Source: Bacteroidota bacterium (GTDB taxonomy: Bacteria; Bacteroidota; Bacteroidia; AKYH767-A; 2013-40CM-41-45). Taken from it: a DNA stretch of 64,000 nt. The stretch lies in assembly GCA_016720935.1 (NCBI GenBank), contig JADKJP010000001.1, positions 1 through 64,000 of the forward strand, written 5' to 3'. Made by a program: the position numbers and the translations under genes. Under the pieces are notes generated by a model that was given only the letters and a program-made list of their open reading frames with translations, was not told where the DNA came from and did no database searches. Below, piece after piece: positions 18,047 to 27,295 of this stretch. Each line of letters opens with the position of its first letter. Position 1 is the first letter of the stretch.

Positions 18047-19756
18047 ATGAAAAAGCTCTTTACGATGATTCTTATGGTACTGCTGAATCTGGCAGTGGCC
18101 ATGGTAGCAGGCGCAAGTCCCGGTAGCGAATCAAACCAGGTTTCCATTGCTTTGGGTACAGTTTCTGGTCCCGCTGCAGTGTGTGAGAACCAAACCGGGG
18201 TAACTTATTCTGTTGAAGCTGTTGCAGGTGTTCTTACTTATGATTGGACCGTTCCCGCAGGAGCCAGCGTTGCTTCAGGACAAGGTACAAATACAATTAC
18301 TGTTGATTTCACAAATACATTCGGTGACATTTGTGTTACCGGTGATGATGGTACCGGCCCGGGTGCTGCAAGTTGCATTACAACAAGCCTGGCACCTCAT
18401 AAACCTTATACACCAACTTCAATGAACGGTCCGACAAACACAGTTTGTCCGGGTCATGTGTATACTTATTCAGTAACTGCTGATCCTTTGGCTGCTTCCT
18501 ATAACTGGGTTGTACCAAACTATATGAGCATCATTGACGGACAGGGAACAAATTCAATTAACGTTTCTGTGGCCACAGGCTTTGTGTGGGGATATCTTCG
18601 TGTATCTGCATCGAATTGTCGTGGAACATCCGGTCAATATACGATCGGAGTATTTTCAGCTCCGGGCCGACCAGGTGCTGTAACAGGACCTGCAGTAGGT
18701 GCTTGTGCGGGTGGAACATATACATATTCAGTTGCTCCTGTAGTAGGTGCAACATCGTACACATGGTATGCGCCTGCTGGTTGTATTGTAAGTACTGCTG
18801 CAGCGAGTGGTAATCCGCTTACATCAAGTGTGAACAGTGTTGAAATTACATTCCCTGCAGGCTTTACTTATGGTTCTTTGTTTGTGTCAGCAAACAGCGG
18901 ATGTAATTCAAGCCCTCGTCGTGAATTAAAAATCCGTTCCGTTCCTCCTAAACCGGGTGGCATTCACGGCCCATTCTATGGGGTTTGTGACCTTTCCGCG
19001 GTCATGTATTGGGTGGATTCCGTACCGGGAGCAACTTCTTATTCATGGAGTTTCACACCGGGTTTAAACACTACTATTTCTGGTAATGGAAATGATACTA
19101 TCTATGTTGATTTCAATGCGGGGTTCAGTCAGGCTACATTATGTGTAACCGCTGACAATTCTTGCGGAAGCAGTGTGGCACGATGCGGAGTTGTATTTGC
19201 ACGTCCGCAAACACCTGGACTGATCGATGGTCCAACGGGTGCATGTAACTCCAATCCTTTGATTAGTCAGGCATATTATGAAGTACAACCTGTCTTCGGT
19301 GCAACAGAATATATCTGGACAGCTCCTCCCGGTGCATCCATCATCCTTGGTCAGGGAACGACACAAATTACTATTGAATATCTCGGTGCGACATCCGGAG
19401 ATGTAAGTGTATCCGCAAAGAATGATTGCGGAGTCAGTCCTGCAAGAGTAGTGGGAGTAATTGTAAATCCTTGCCGTACAACCGGTGATGGAAGCGTAGT
19501 CTCAATTTCAAAAGTAGATGTGTTCCCGAATCCGGCTACAGATAAATTAGTAGTGCAATTCGAAGGAGCTGCGAATGAAAAGTATTCAATACGGATGATT
19601 GATATCACAGGAAGAGAAGTTGTTTCTCTGAATCGTGAATCTATATCAGGTTTAAATAATGAAGTTATTGATCTCACCGGATTTGCAAAAGGACTTTATA
19701 TTCTGGATGTAAATCGTACGGAGGGTCATGAAAATATAAAAGTGGTAATCCATTAA
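18047..19756 (+). CDS. Secreted PKD/Ig-like repeat protein with T9SS type A sorting domain
   Basis: 569 residues. After the signal peptide (MKKLFTMILMVLLNLAVAMVAG) come about five to six PKD-like repeats of about 85 residues, each with a pattern like GPxxVCxxxxxTYSVxxVxGATxYxWxxPxGxxI and a closing Cys motif (for example GACAGGTYTYSVAPVVGATSY). From about residue 490 there is a T9SS C-terminal domain (VDVFPNPATDKLVVQFEG, ending GLYILDVNRTEGHENIKVVIH). It is exported through Sec, then crosses the outer membrane by T9SS, and is either surface-anchored or released. Ligand or role unknown. A strong terminator follows. Confidence 0.85.
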   Translation: MKKLFTMILMVLLNLAVAMVAGASPGSESNQVSIALGTVSGPAAVCENQTGVTYSVEAVAGVLTYDWTVPAGASVASGQGTNTITVDFTNTFGDICVTGDDGTGPGAASCITTSLAPHKPYTPTSMNGPTNTVCPGHVYTYSVTADPLAASYNWVVPNYMSIIDGQGTNSINVSVATGFVWGYLRVSASNCRGTSGQYTIGVFSAPGRPGAVTGPAVGACAGGTYTYSVAPVVGATSYTWYAPAGCIVSTAAASGNPLTSSVNSVEITFPAGFTYGSLFVSANSGCNSSPRRELKIRSVPPKPGGIHGPFYGVCDLSAVMYWVDSVPGATSYSWSFTPGLNTTISGNGNDTIYVDFNAGFSQATLCVTADNSCGSSVARCGVVFARPQTPGLIDGPTGACNSNPLISQAYYEVQPVFGATEYIWTAPPGASIILGQGTTQITIEYLGATSGDVSVSAKNDCGVSPARVVGVIVNPCRTTGDGSVVSISKVDVFPNPATDKLVVQFEGAANEKYSIRMIDITGREVVSLNRESISGLNNEVIDLTGFAKGLYILDVNRTEGHENIKVVIH

Positions 19757-19781
19757 AGAGTGGTTTTTGGTTAGACGAGAA

Positions 19782-19818
19782 GCCCCGTCCAGTACTTGTA
19801 CTGGCGGGGTTTTCTTTT
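19782..19818 (+). terminator. Intrinsic terminator after the PKD-like T9SS gene
   Basis: Stem CCCCG-t-CCAGTAC / GTACTGG-CGGGG with a 2-base loop, then TTTTCTTTTT. It starts 25 bases after the stop codon. Confidence 0.92.
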
Positions 19819-19956
19819 TAGCTTATTTTTGATGTTTTTCCAGTATTGGCGGGCTTTTTGGAGGATTTTTAAAGTGTTTTTTACCTCCTTCTCATATCGA
19901 TTCACCAACAAATACCATTGCCATTCCCCTTTATTCATGCCGTTTACCAAACATTG

Positions 19957-19987
19957 TTGAAGTCCGGTCACGATCGGTATACTTTTG
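19957..19987 (+). promoter_or_regulatory. Bacteroidota promoter for the 20024-20428 micro-operon
   Basis: TTG, a 20-base spacer, then TACTTTTG, an exact match to TAnnTTTG. The gene starts at 20024, giving a leader of about 30 bases. Confidence 0.75.
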
Positions 19988-20023
19988 TTTCATAATCATT
20001 CACCCCCTAAAACAAAACAAACA

Positions 20024-20275
20024 ATGAGTATACGCGAAATGCAAAACCTGATCAGTCAAACTGGTAAATTCACTTTCATTGACGGGAATACTGACGAAGG
20101 AATGATCGTATCACGTTACAACATTCCGGAAGCAAAAATTGAATACTATTTCATTCCGGCGAAAAACGTAGTTGCCTATCAATCGGCACGTTCACATCAT
20201 CAAATGGATGCTCCAATGAAACTGGGTCGCCCTGTGAATGAATCGACAATCCTCATGGCGCAAATTGTAAACTAA
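20024..20275 (+). CDS. Hypothetical small protein (83 aa)
   Basis: Starts at ATG 20024 (MSIREMQNLISQTGKFTFID); a longer in-frame start upstream would begin before the promoter-derived leader ends. It is soluble, with no signal peptide or membrane segment. The pattern FIDGNTDEGMIVSRYNIPEA plus IEYYFIPAKNVVAYQSAR suggests a compact alpha/beta protein. Not recognised. It is followed after 6 bp by a 48-residue membrane peptide gene and has its own promoter and terminator, so it is a real two-gene unit. Confidence 0.75.
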   Translation: MSIREMQNLISQTGKFTFIDGNTDEGMIVSRYNIPEAKIEYYFIPAKNVVAYQSARSHHQMDAPMKLGRPVNESTILMAQIVN

Positions 20276-20281
20276 TCAATC

Positions 20282-20428
20282 ATGAAAAAGCTTAGCACAT
20301 TCAATCTGATGTTCATTCTCTTCTGTATCGGACTCGCAGTTTTTATTTTTCTCCTGGTCCCGCACGAAAACACGATGAATTCAGACAACTCTGCCGGTCA
20401 GCAAAACTATGGCATGGAACACAGGTGA
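20282..20428 (+). CDS. Small single-pass membrane protein (48 aa)
   Basis: ATG at 20282, stop TGA at 20426-20428. MKKLSTFNLM is followed by one hydrophobic helix (FILFCIGLAVFIFLLV) and a polar tail of about 20 residues. It starts 6 bp after the preceding stop and 12 bp before a strong terminator, which supports a real gene despite its size. It could be a membrane-anchored partner of the 83-residue protein. Function unknown. Confidence 0.6.
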   Translation: MKKLSTFNLMFILFCIGLAVFIFLLVPHENTMNSDNSAGQQNYGMEHR

Positions 20429-20440
20429 GCGAAGTGAAAT

Positions 20441-20482
20441 AAAAAAGCCCTGCTTGTATCAACCAGGCAGGGCTTTTCTTTT
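20441..20482. terminator. Bidirectional terminator between the micro-operon and dnaN
   Basis: AAAAGCCCTGCTTG / CAGGCAGGGCTTTT stem with a short loop, and A-run and T-run on the two sides, lying between convergent transcription units. Confidence 0.93.
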
Positions 20483-20500
20483 ATAGAATGATTTTAATTC

Positions 20501-21625
20501 TTAGTTATTCAGCATCACAGGCATTACAAGCATAAGAATATCCTCGTCTTTATTTTCAGGATTTGCCGGAACAAGGATACCTGCCCGGTTGGGGGCTGAC
20601 ATTTCCACAGTGACTTCATCGCATTCAAGGTTACTCAGCATATCACTCAGGAAACGCGCGTTAAACCCGATTTCCATATCTTCTCCCGCATACTGACAAC
20701 TGAGTCGTTCATTTGCTTCATTCGCGAAGTCAAGATCTTCAGCACTGATATGCAGTTCGCTGCCATTGATTTTCAAACGAACCTGGTGTGTTGTTTTATT
20801 CGAAAAGATGGAAACCCTTCTCACTGAATTCAACAATGCCTGACGGCTAATGGTGAGTTTGTTTGGATTATCAACAGGAATCACTGCTTCATAATTTGGA
20901 TATCTTCCATCGATCAAACGACAGATCAGCGAGTAGTTTCCAAATTCAAAAAATGCGTTACTATCGGTATAACTGATTTTGATTTTTTCTTCAGCGTCTG
21001 AAATGATATTCTTAAGAAGATTCAATGGTTTCTTGGGCACAATAAATGCGCCTTCAGATTTTGATTTTGAATCAGACCTTCTGTAACGAACAAGTTTGTG
21101 CGCGTCAGTCGCAACAAAAGTGATGTTTTCTTTACTCAATTGGCAAAATACACCTGACATTACCGGTCGTAATTCATCATTGCCTGTGGCAAATAAAGTT
21201 TTGCTTATCGCATTTTGCATCACACCTGCTGCAATCTCGAGGGATTTTCCTCCATCCATCGCGGGAACCTTTGGGAATTCTTCTCCGTCAAAACCGGTGA
21301 GTTTGTATTTCCCGAAATCAGAAACAATTTCAATTCCATGCGTCTTGTCATCAATTATGAAAGTCAAAGGTTGTTCCGGAAATGTTTTTAAAGTTTCCAG
21401 TAAGATTTTTGCGGGAACTGCAATTTTACCACCTTGTTTTCCTTCAATCAGGCTAATTTGTGTTGTCATTGTAGACTCAAGATCAGATGCGGAAATCATC
21501 AAAGTTCCTTTCTCAACAATAAATAAAAAATTGTCAAGAATAGGGAGAGGGTTGCTTGAATTCAAAACCCCGCTGATTTGTTGCAATTGCTTTAAAAGAG
21601 TCTGACTTGATACGATAAATTTCAT
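20501..21625 (-). CDS. dnaN: DNA polymerase III subunit beta (sliding clamp)
   Basis: 374 residues, full length. It opens MKFIVSSQTLLKQLQQISGV and has the three-domain clamp pattern: GEEFPKVPAMDG at the end of domain 1, ATGNDELRPVMSGVF and VATDAHKLVRYR in domain 2, DGRYPNYEAVIPVDNPNKL leading into domain 3, and the usual end DEDILMLVMPVML. It forms a ring dimer that tethers polymerase to DNA. It is not next to dnaA here. It has its own promoter at 21743-21773. Confidence 0.97.
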   Translation of the reverse strand: MKFIVSSQTLLKQLQQISGVLNSSNPLPILDNFLFIVEKGTLMISASDLESTMTTQISLIEGKQGGKIAVPAKILLETLKTFPEQPLTFIIDDKTHGIEIVSDFGKYKLTGFDGEEFPKVPAMDGGKSLEIAAGVMQNAISKTLFATGNDELRPVMSGVFCQLSKENITFVATDAHKLVRYRRSDSKSKSEGAFIVPKKPLNLLKNIISDAEEKIKISYTDSNAFFEFGNYSLICRLIDGRYPNYEAVIPVDNPNKLTISRQALLNSVRRVSIFSNKTTHQVRLKINGSELHISAEDLDFANEANERLSCQYAGEDMEIGFNARFLSDMLSNLECDEVTVEMSAPNRAGILVPANPENKDEDILMLVMPVMLNN

Positions 21626-21742
21626 TGTTTCTCGATAAATTTTTTCTTCATTTTTTTCTTCCCGGAAAATTAATCCCGGTCCAAATTAAATGTTGAAATT
21701 GGTTGAAAATGAGCCCGCTTTAGCTCTCCACTTTGATGCACA

Positions 21743-21773
21743 CAAACCTAATTCATTCGATCTAAACTGCAAA
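21743..21773 (-). promoter_or_regulatory. Bacteroidota promoter upstream of dnaN
   Basis: On the minus strand, TTG at 21770-21772, a 19-base spacer, then TAGGTTTG at 21743-21750, an exact TAnnTTTG match. The predicted 5' leader of dnaN is about 110 bases. Confidence 0.7.
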
Positions 21774-21832
21774 GAAAAGAACAGCAGGGAAATTAGAAAA
21801 TATCAACAAAAGCGAATCTTCAGATTGCTTTT

Positions 21833-22879
21833 TTAAAAGCTATTTTTCATTTGCTTCCTGCGATCCATGTCGAAATCTATGGAGGATCTGAAAATTCTGT
21901 CAAATGTATAGTGCTGAATTACAACCCATTCACTTTCATTTTCAAGAAATCCAATCATTCGGTCGACATCGTATTTCAAGGGATTACCCAAAGTGTCCTG
22001 ACGTGTGAGGGATTTTTCACTCAGTGGCATAGGGAAAATAATCAGCGATCTGTTTTTACCCTGAACATCAGTTACTCCAATTGAACAAATCGGAGTTGTT
22101 TGTTTCAAAGAGTCGTGTTGAGCAGCGTTGAGATCACTTTCCTGACTTTCATAATACAGGTTTCTGTACAATTCCAGGTAATTGTCTACAGCAACTGAAT
22201 CAACTCTGCGAATGCCGGGAGTGCTTGCATTCACCGAAACAAGAAACTTATTTCCGTTCCGTTGAAGAAACAGATTCCTTTCGGGGAATTTAGCATAATC
22301 AATTTCAATTTTTTGAATTTGATCAGGAGTGTATTTGAACAACACCGGATCTTTCCAGTCATTTAAATTGAGACAATACCGTGGAGTGAGGTAGCCATTG
22401 AAACCGGGTATCTCAGTGATAAATGGAGCACTGGAGTTCTCGAGCATCATGTATGTTCCCAATACATCCTGAGTAGATCCTCCAACATAATACACTTTGA
22501 ATGGTTTGTCCTCGTTGTGAAGATAGATTTCACATTTAACTCCTGAAGTAGAAAGCGATTTTATAGTGTTGTTATATGCTGAACGAGTGACATTTTCTTT
22601 TACGTCTACTTTGTAGATCGCTGTCATCAGACTTTGCAACAAATCTTTTCTGGCGGCAAATTTCTCATTCACCAGCCAATTACCATCTTGCATTCGATCA
22701 AGTGTGATGGAATTTCCATTTCTGTCAGCAAGGAAAATTTTAGAAATCGCGGCAGTATCCTTTACAGCAAAATCCCTGAGTTCTTTTTTGAACGAACTCT
22801 TGTCATTACGAAAAAGAAAATAAACTGCCAGAATTCCCAGCAAAACTGTGAGCAGAATTAAAATTCTGTTTTTTCTCAT
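21833..22879 (-). CDS. DUF4340 domain-containing protein
   Basis: 348 residues. There is one N-terminal membrane anchor (ILILLTVLLGILAVYFLF), then a periplasmic part with two DUF4340-like halves (NSITLDRMQDGNWLVNEKFA; FKVYYVGGSTQDVLGTYMML). Genes of this family often follow gldG-type ABC components. Here it lies 29 bp after gldG on the same strand, so it is probably the third gene of a gldF-gldG-DUF4340 operon. Its role in the transporter is unknown. Confidence 0.85.
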   Translation of the reverse strand: MRKNRILILLTVLLGILAVYFLFRNDKSSFKKELRDFAVKDTAAISKIFLADRNGNSITLDRMQDGNWLVNEKFAARKDLLQSLMTAIYKVDVKENVTRSAYNNTIKSLSTSGVKCEIYLHNEDKPFKVYYVGGSTQDVLGTYMMLENSSAPFITEIPGFNGYLTPRYCLNLNDWKDPVLFKYTPDQIQKIEIDYAKFPERNLFLQRNGNKFLVSVNASTPGIRRVDSVAVDNYLELYRNLYYESQESDLNAAQHDSLKQTTPICSIGVTDVQGKNRSLIIFPMPLSEKSLTRQDTLGNPLKYDVDRMIGFLENESEWVVIQHYTFDRIFRSSIDFDMDRRKQMKNSF

Positions 22880-22908
22880 AATACTAAAGCATAAATTTTT
22901 TAGTAAAA

Positions 22909-24594
22909 TTATCTCGTATATTTTTTCTTACGGAGCCAGATTCTGATCAATCCATAAAGAAAAACTAAGGTAACCGGCAACAACACATTTGTCCAGCTAA
23001 GGAAGCCGGGATTTTCTGTTTTCGATGTATCCAGCAATCGCAATTTGAATTCCTTTCCTCTCAATTCCAGGATGCCTGAATCATCACAAAGGTAGTCAAC
23101 ACAGTTTAGTATGAAATTTTTGTTGCCGTACGTTTGTTGAGTATAACGATCATAACCCAAAGGATAAATGGTACCTTTTTTACTGACATGACTAGCCGCG
23201 ATGTCGCCATCCGATACAACTATCATCTTGGTCGAGTCGCTGATTGGCTTGAATCCTATTTCTTTTGCTTCAGCAATCGCGGATGGAATCCTGTTTGTAA
23301 AATTAGAATGAAAAGTTCCTTCCAGTAATACCGCGACAGGGAGGTAGAGCTTGTTGTATTCCAGTTGATCCGGTTGGTCACGGAGGATATTCAAACTCAC
23401 CCTGGCAGGAGGAAACTGTACTTTGGAATATTTGGATGTCGTGAGTAAAATGGTTTTTCGGTTATTTTCAGCTTCTACAGTATCTACCGTACTCATAAAT
23501 TCACCTTTGATCGCGTTCAGATTGTTTACAATCGGATGCTTGCTGATCGGGTTAAGGAGTGGAAAATAAAACCATGGAAACAGATCCTGCTTGGGCTGAT
23601 TGCCAACCATGCCTGTTACAACGGGAATGGGAGCCGCCTGCAAATCCATGACAAGATTCGGATTTACACGAACACCGTAGTGAAAGAGCTGGTCATCCAG
23701 ATTCAGATCATTGGCAATGGCAATATTGGTGCTGGTTTCAACAAGGCTGTCCATATTGATCTCCATACGGTCAATCAGCCACAACACACGGCCACCATGC
23801 ATGATGAACTGATCAATGATAAATTTATCCTTCTCAGTAAAAGCGAGCATTGGTTTTGCAATGATCAGGGCTTTGTAGTGTTTCAGTGCATCCAGTCGGC
23901 CATCGATTGTAACAGTATCAATCGAATAATATTCACTAAGACTTTTGGCGATATCGGTGATCTGTTTTGTATTCAGTTCATCGTGGCCCTGCAGAAAAGC
24001 GACGCCCTGTGCGACATCATTGGTCAGCCTTCGAATAGTCGAAGTGATTTCATATTCCAGACCTTCAATCGAATTGTTCAACATTACCTCGGGTTCGGTT
24101 CCGATTTTACTCTTGAGTAATTGAAGAGGAACAGATCGTGATTTGTAGGAAACAATGGCACCCGGGAAAACCAGACGCTGGGAACGACTGTCTTTGTCTC
24201 TTTCTTCAAGGTTGGTAGGAGTGAGCCCCTTTTCAGAAAGTTGTTTGTACAACTGAACCCGTTCCTTTTCATCCGGATTCGAAGACGGATCGATAAACTC
24301 GTATTGGATATTTTCACCTGAGTAAATCCGGTATTCATCCAGTAATTCCTGGGTACTGTTTCGCAGTCGTTTGAATCCAGGAGGTAGATCACCATCAAGA
24401 TATATTTTAAAGAGCACTATATCTTTCAGATTTCCTGCGATCTTTTTTGAAGAAGACGAAAGTGAATATCTATTTTCAGATGTAAGATCGAAACGCGTGA
24501 ACAACGAGCCTGCAACGATATTTGCAAATACAAGAATCAACAGCAATAAGAAAAGCTGTAGCAGACTTTGTTTTTTCAGGTTCCTGGAGGCCAT
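22909..24594 (-). CDS. gldG: Gliding-motility ABC transporter auxiliary component GldG
   Basis: 561 residues. An N-terminal membrane helix (LLQLFLLLLILVFANIVAG) is followed by a large periplasmic GldG-type domain (FKIYLDGDLPPGFKRLRNSTQELLDEYR, VAFLQGHDE, VLWLIDRMEINMDSL, VVSDGDIAASHVSK, GNKNFILNCVDYLCDDSGIL) and a C-terminal helix (LLPVTLVFLYGLIRIWL). With GldF and the ATPase GldA (not in this window) it forms an ABC transporter linked to gliding in Flavobacterium johnsoniae. In many non-gliding Bacteroidota it is also present, so motility is not proven. The start is 23 bp from the gldF stop. Confidence 0.93.
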   Translation of the reverse strand: MASRNLKKQSLLQLFLLLLILVFANIVAGSLFTRFDLTSENRYSLSSSSKKIAGNLKDIVLFKIYLDGDLPPGFKRLRNSTQELLDEYRIYSGENIQYEFIDPSSNPDEKERVQLYKQLSEKGLTPTNLEERDKDSRSQRLVFPGAIVSYKSRSVPLQLLKSKIGTEPEVMLNNSIEGLEYEITSTIRRLTNDVAQGVAFLQGHDELNTKQITDIAKSLSEYYSIDTVTIDGRLDALKHYKALIIAKPMLAFTEKDKFIIDQFIMHGGRVLWLIDRMEINMDSLVETSTNIAIANDLNLDDQLFHYGVRVNPNLVMDLQAAPIPVVTGMVGNQPKQDLFPWFYFPLLNPISKHPIVNNLNAIKGEFMSTVDTVEAENNRKTILLTTSKYSKVQFPPARVSLNILRDQPDQLEYNKLYLPVAVLLEGTFHSNFTNRIPSAIAEAKEIGFKPISDSTKMIVVSDGDIAASHVSKKGTIYPLGYDRYTQQTYGNKNFILNCVDYLCDDSGILELRGKEFKLRLLDTSKTENPGFLSWTNVLLPVTLVFLYGLIRIWLRKKKYTR

Positions 24595-24617
24595 GTGGAT
24601 CGGTTAGAGAAAGAGGA

Positions 24618-25352
24618 TTACCATTTTCTTTTTTCAAGGATAAATTTTGCAAGCAGGAGAAAAAAAACAGTCAGCGAAATGAAATAAACAAGATCCCTGG
24701 TATCAATAACACCCCGGCTCATGGAAGCATAATGACGGGAAATTCCGAAATAACTGAAAATGTTGCCGGCAAATGTGGAAGTGGTGAGCGAGGAAAGAAA
24801 ATCAAATCCTGAATAAAAGAAAAAGCACAACAGCATTGAAAGGATAAATGCAATGATCTGGTTATTGGTAAGGGCGGATGCGAAAATCCCGATCGAAGCG
24901 AAGCCGCTGCATAAAAACAGAAGTCCAAGATACGATCCGGCAATCCCCGCAGTGTCTATATTTCCCGCAGGGGATGCGATTTTGTAAACAGTAATGTAAT
25001 AAACGATAGTAGGGAGTACTGAAAATAAAATCAGCATTACCGCAGCAGCATATTTCGCGAAGACAATTTGAAAATCTGTCAAAGGTCGGGTGAGCAGAAG
25101 TTCGATCGTTCCTGTTTTATTTTCTTCGGCAAACATCCGCATGGTGATTGCCGGGATCAGGAAGAGGAAAAGCCATGGAGCAAGAATGAACAAAGGATCC
25201 AGGTTCGCGTACCCGTTTTCGACAAGGTTAAATTCCGTACCAGGAAATACCCAAAGGAACAGACCAATACTCAATAAAAAAACAAGGATGACAACATATC
25301 CTATCAGGGAATTGAGGAAGCTGTCGATTTCTTTTTTTAACAGTGCGAACAC
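24618..25352 (-). CDS. gldF: Gliding-motility ABC transporter permease GldF
   Basis: 244 residues with about six membrane helices: LIGYVVILVFLLSIGLFLWV, FILAPWLFLFLIPAITM, AAAVMLILFSVLPTIVYYIT, YLGLLFLCSGFASIGIFASA, IIAFILSMLLCFFFYSG and a final helix. The motif RMFAEENKTGTIELLLTRPLTDFQIVFAKY is the ABC-2 permease signature that couples to the ATPase. It is the first gene of the gldF-gldG-DUF4340 unit. Confidence 0.93.
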   Translation of the reverse strand: MFALLKKEIDSFLNSLIGYVVILVFLLSIGLFLWVFPGTEFNLVENGYANLDPLFILAPWLFLFLIPAITMRMFAEENKTGTIELLLTRPLTDFQIVFAKYAAAVMLILFSVLPTIVYYITVYKIASPAGNIDTAGIAGSYLGLLFLCSGFASIGIFASALTNNQIIAFILSMLLCFFFYSGFDFLSSLTTSTFAGNIFSYFGISRHYASMSRGVIDTRDLVYFISLTVFFLLLAKFILEKRKW

Positions 25353-25441
25353 AGGACTAAATTAGCCCCCAAAAGTAGTTTTTTTTGATGTATACACGTC
25401 AATAATATTTTTACAGAGAAACAGCAATTGGCATCCGCGAA

Positions 25442-27064
25442 TTATAATTTGACAAGTCGGGCAGCATACACCATTTCACCACATTTAGCATGGATAAGAT
25501 AAATTCCGGAACTGAGGTCATGCACATTCAATTCACCGCTATTGGATTTTGTCTCAACGTGCTTTGCTGGAATACGGGATCCTAACAGCGTATAAACATC
25601 AATTGAAACCAATTCCTTGTCAGGATTGGAAAAGTTTAAAAAGACAGATTCACTCGCCGGGTTTGGGTACAATAATAATGTCTCCTGATTCATGGAATTA
25701 TCAGCATCCGTATCATTAACAGAACGAAGCTCTACTGCTTCAATCGACTGGCAACCGAATTCATCGGTGACAAGAATGGAATAGGTCCCCGGGTGATTGG
25801 TTTCCAGGAACTCATCCATGGAGTTATCAGACCATAAATAGCTGCTAAAGCCTGCGCCTGCATCCAGGACAATCGTTTCGTTATTCCCTATGATTTTGTC
25901 GTTACCCAGATCAAGAGTCGGCAGGCGATGCTTGAACCCTATCGATACAGTCTGCGTGAAGGAGCAACCATATTCGTCAACGATGATTGCTTCATAATTG
26001 CCATGAGCCAAACCGGTAGCACTCAGTTCATGTCCGCCTTCCGGTTTCCATTCAACTGTTACATGGCTTCCGGTGGACTTCAGGTTTAGCTGAACAGACC
26101 CATCATGTGAATCTTCGCAACTTGCCGGGTTTACGCTTGCTATTTCTACTTCCGGACCATTGCCACCTATTTTTATCTGAGAGGAACTCCTGCAACCGTT
26201 TGCATCTTCAATATTAACCGTATACCAGCCGGAATTTAATCCTTCAATTTGTGCTTCATCAGCGTTTCCCGGAAGCCACGAATAGTGGTAAGGCATGGTT
26301 CCGCCTGAAACAAGCGCACGTGCGGTTCCGGTACCTGAATGACAATCAGAAGGAGTAGAGCTTGTTGCAATCTCCAATTTTTGTGGTTCGTCAATGAAAA
26401 AGGAGGCATTTGTACTGCAGCCGGATTCGTCACTCACCACTACCGAATAATAACCTCCTGCCAGTCCTTTTACTGCGGGTAGATTTTCATCTGTATGAGA
26501 CCAGAAATACTGGAGGTTTTCTTCTCCATTCAGGTTTATAATAGTTGCAGAACCATCCATTTTGCCCCAACAGCTCACTGGGGTTGTTTGCAAGGAAATA
26601 CTTGGGGTAGTTACGAAAATGCTGTAAATCTGATCCTTTCTATTGCTGAGAAGGCCATTCTCATCATAGGTACTCACGGTAAAATTATACGGTTCGGTCC
26701 TGGCGTCAGATGCCGCAGGAGTCCAGCAAAAATGACCTACCGGAGCAGATTTTCCTTCAACATTAAAACTCGCCCCGGGAATGGCTGCGTCCCATGACAT
26801 TACTACTGACTGGTTGTCAAAAACCAAATCTGTGAAAACATCAAAGCACAAAGCGGCACCAGGACATACTCTGGTATTGAAATCCTCAGTACCGTCAATT
26901 CCACTTACAATCAGATGGCTGACAGCCGGATCAACTGTTACTTCTTTTCTGTTGCCGGACGCGAAGCTCTGCTGGAGGAGTGTTGTAAGTGTAAATAAAA
27001 TGCTAAATATCAGCACTTTATTAGATTTTACATCACGCTTTGCTTTGATTTGTTTTTGGATCAT
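25442..27064 (-). CDS. T9SS-secreted SprB-repeat protein (shorter paralogue)
   Basis: 540 residues with an N-terminal signal (hydrophobic VLIFSILFTLTTLLQQSFAS), a cadherin-like region (IVSGIDGTEDFNTRVCPGAA to VGHFCWTPAASDARTEPYNF), several SprB repeats (GYYSVVVSDESGCS, GWYTVNIEDANGCRS, GNYEAIIVDEYGCS), a VLDAGAGFSSYLWSDNS domain and a T9SS type A C-terminal domain from about residue 463 (LLYPNPASESVFL...GIYLIHA). It matches the 867-residue protein next door from about that protein's residue 297 onward but lacks its first 290 residues. Probably a surface protein; role unknown. Confidence 0.85.
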   Translation of the reverse strand: MIQKQIKAKRDVKSNKVLIFSILFTLTTLLQQSFASGNRKEVTVDPAVSHLIVSGIDGTEDFNTRVCPGAALCFDVFTDLVFDNQSVVMSWDAAIPGASFNVEGKSAPVGHFCWTPAASDARTEPYNFTVSTYDENGLLSNRKDQIYSIFVTTPSISLQTTPVSCWGKMDGSATIINLNGEENLQYFWSHTDENLPAVKGLAGGYYSVVVSDESGCSTNASFFIDEPQKLEIATSSTPSDCHSGTGTARALVSGGTMPYHYSWLPGNADEAQIEGLNSGWYTVNIEDANGCRSSSQIKIGGNGPEVEIASVNPASCEDSHDGSVQLNLKSTGSHVTVEWKPEGGHELSATGLAHGNYEAIIVDEYGCSFTQTVSIGFKHRLPTLDLGNDKIIGNNETIVLDAGAGFSSYLWSDNSMDEFLETNHPGTYSILVTDEFGCQSIEAVELRSVNDTDADNSMNQETLLLYPNPASESVFLNFSNPDKELVSIDVYTLLGSRIPAKHVETKSNSGELNVHDLSSGIYLIHAKCGEMVYAARLVKL

Positions 27065-27243
27065 AAATCAGGGTTAAATGAACAAAGGCAAAATAACCCT
27101 GGTTCATGCCCGGATCAATAATCTTCTGTTTACACCTGGAAATAGATAGTAAATGGAGGTTTTTTTAAGGTAAAAAGCTCTTCAGTGGCAATTTTAAAAC
27201 CTTTGAAATTGAATGAAAAAGGTTGTTTTTGAAAATCAGGCAT

Positions 27244-27277
27244 AAAAAAAAGGTCGTCTGATGAGGACGACCTTTTT
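27244..27277 (-). terminator. Intrinsic terminator of the 867-residue T9SS protein gene
   Basis: AAAAAGGTCGTC / GACGACCTTTTT stem with a short loop, A-run and T-run on the two sides, 19 bases after the stop on the minus strand. Confidence 0.92.
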
Positions 27278-27295
27278 AATAAAACTTTCTTGGAA

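Noticed and set aside
19771..19971. 66-codon minus-strand frame after the PKD-like gene
   Set aside because: Its last codons translate the terminator hairpin, and its start lies in the promoter of the 20024 gene; no family pattern.
23536..24120. 194-codon plus-strand open frame inside gldG
   Set aside because: Antisense shadow of a well-supported gldG with no protein-like pattern.
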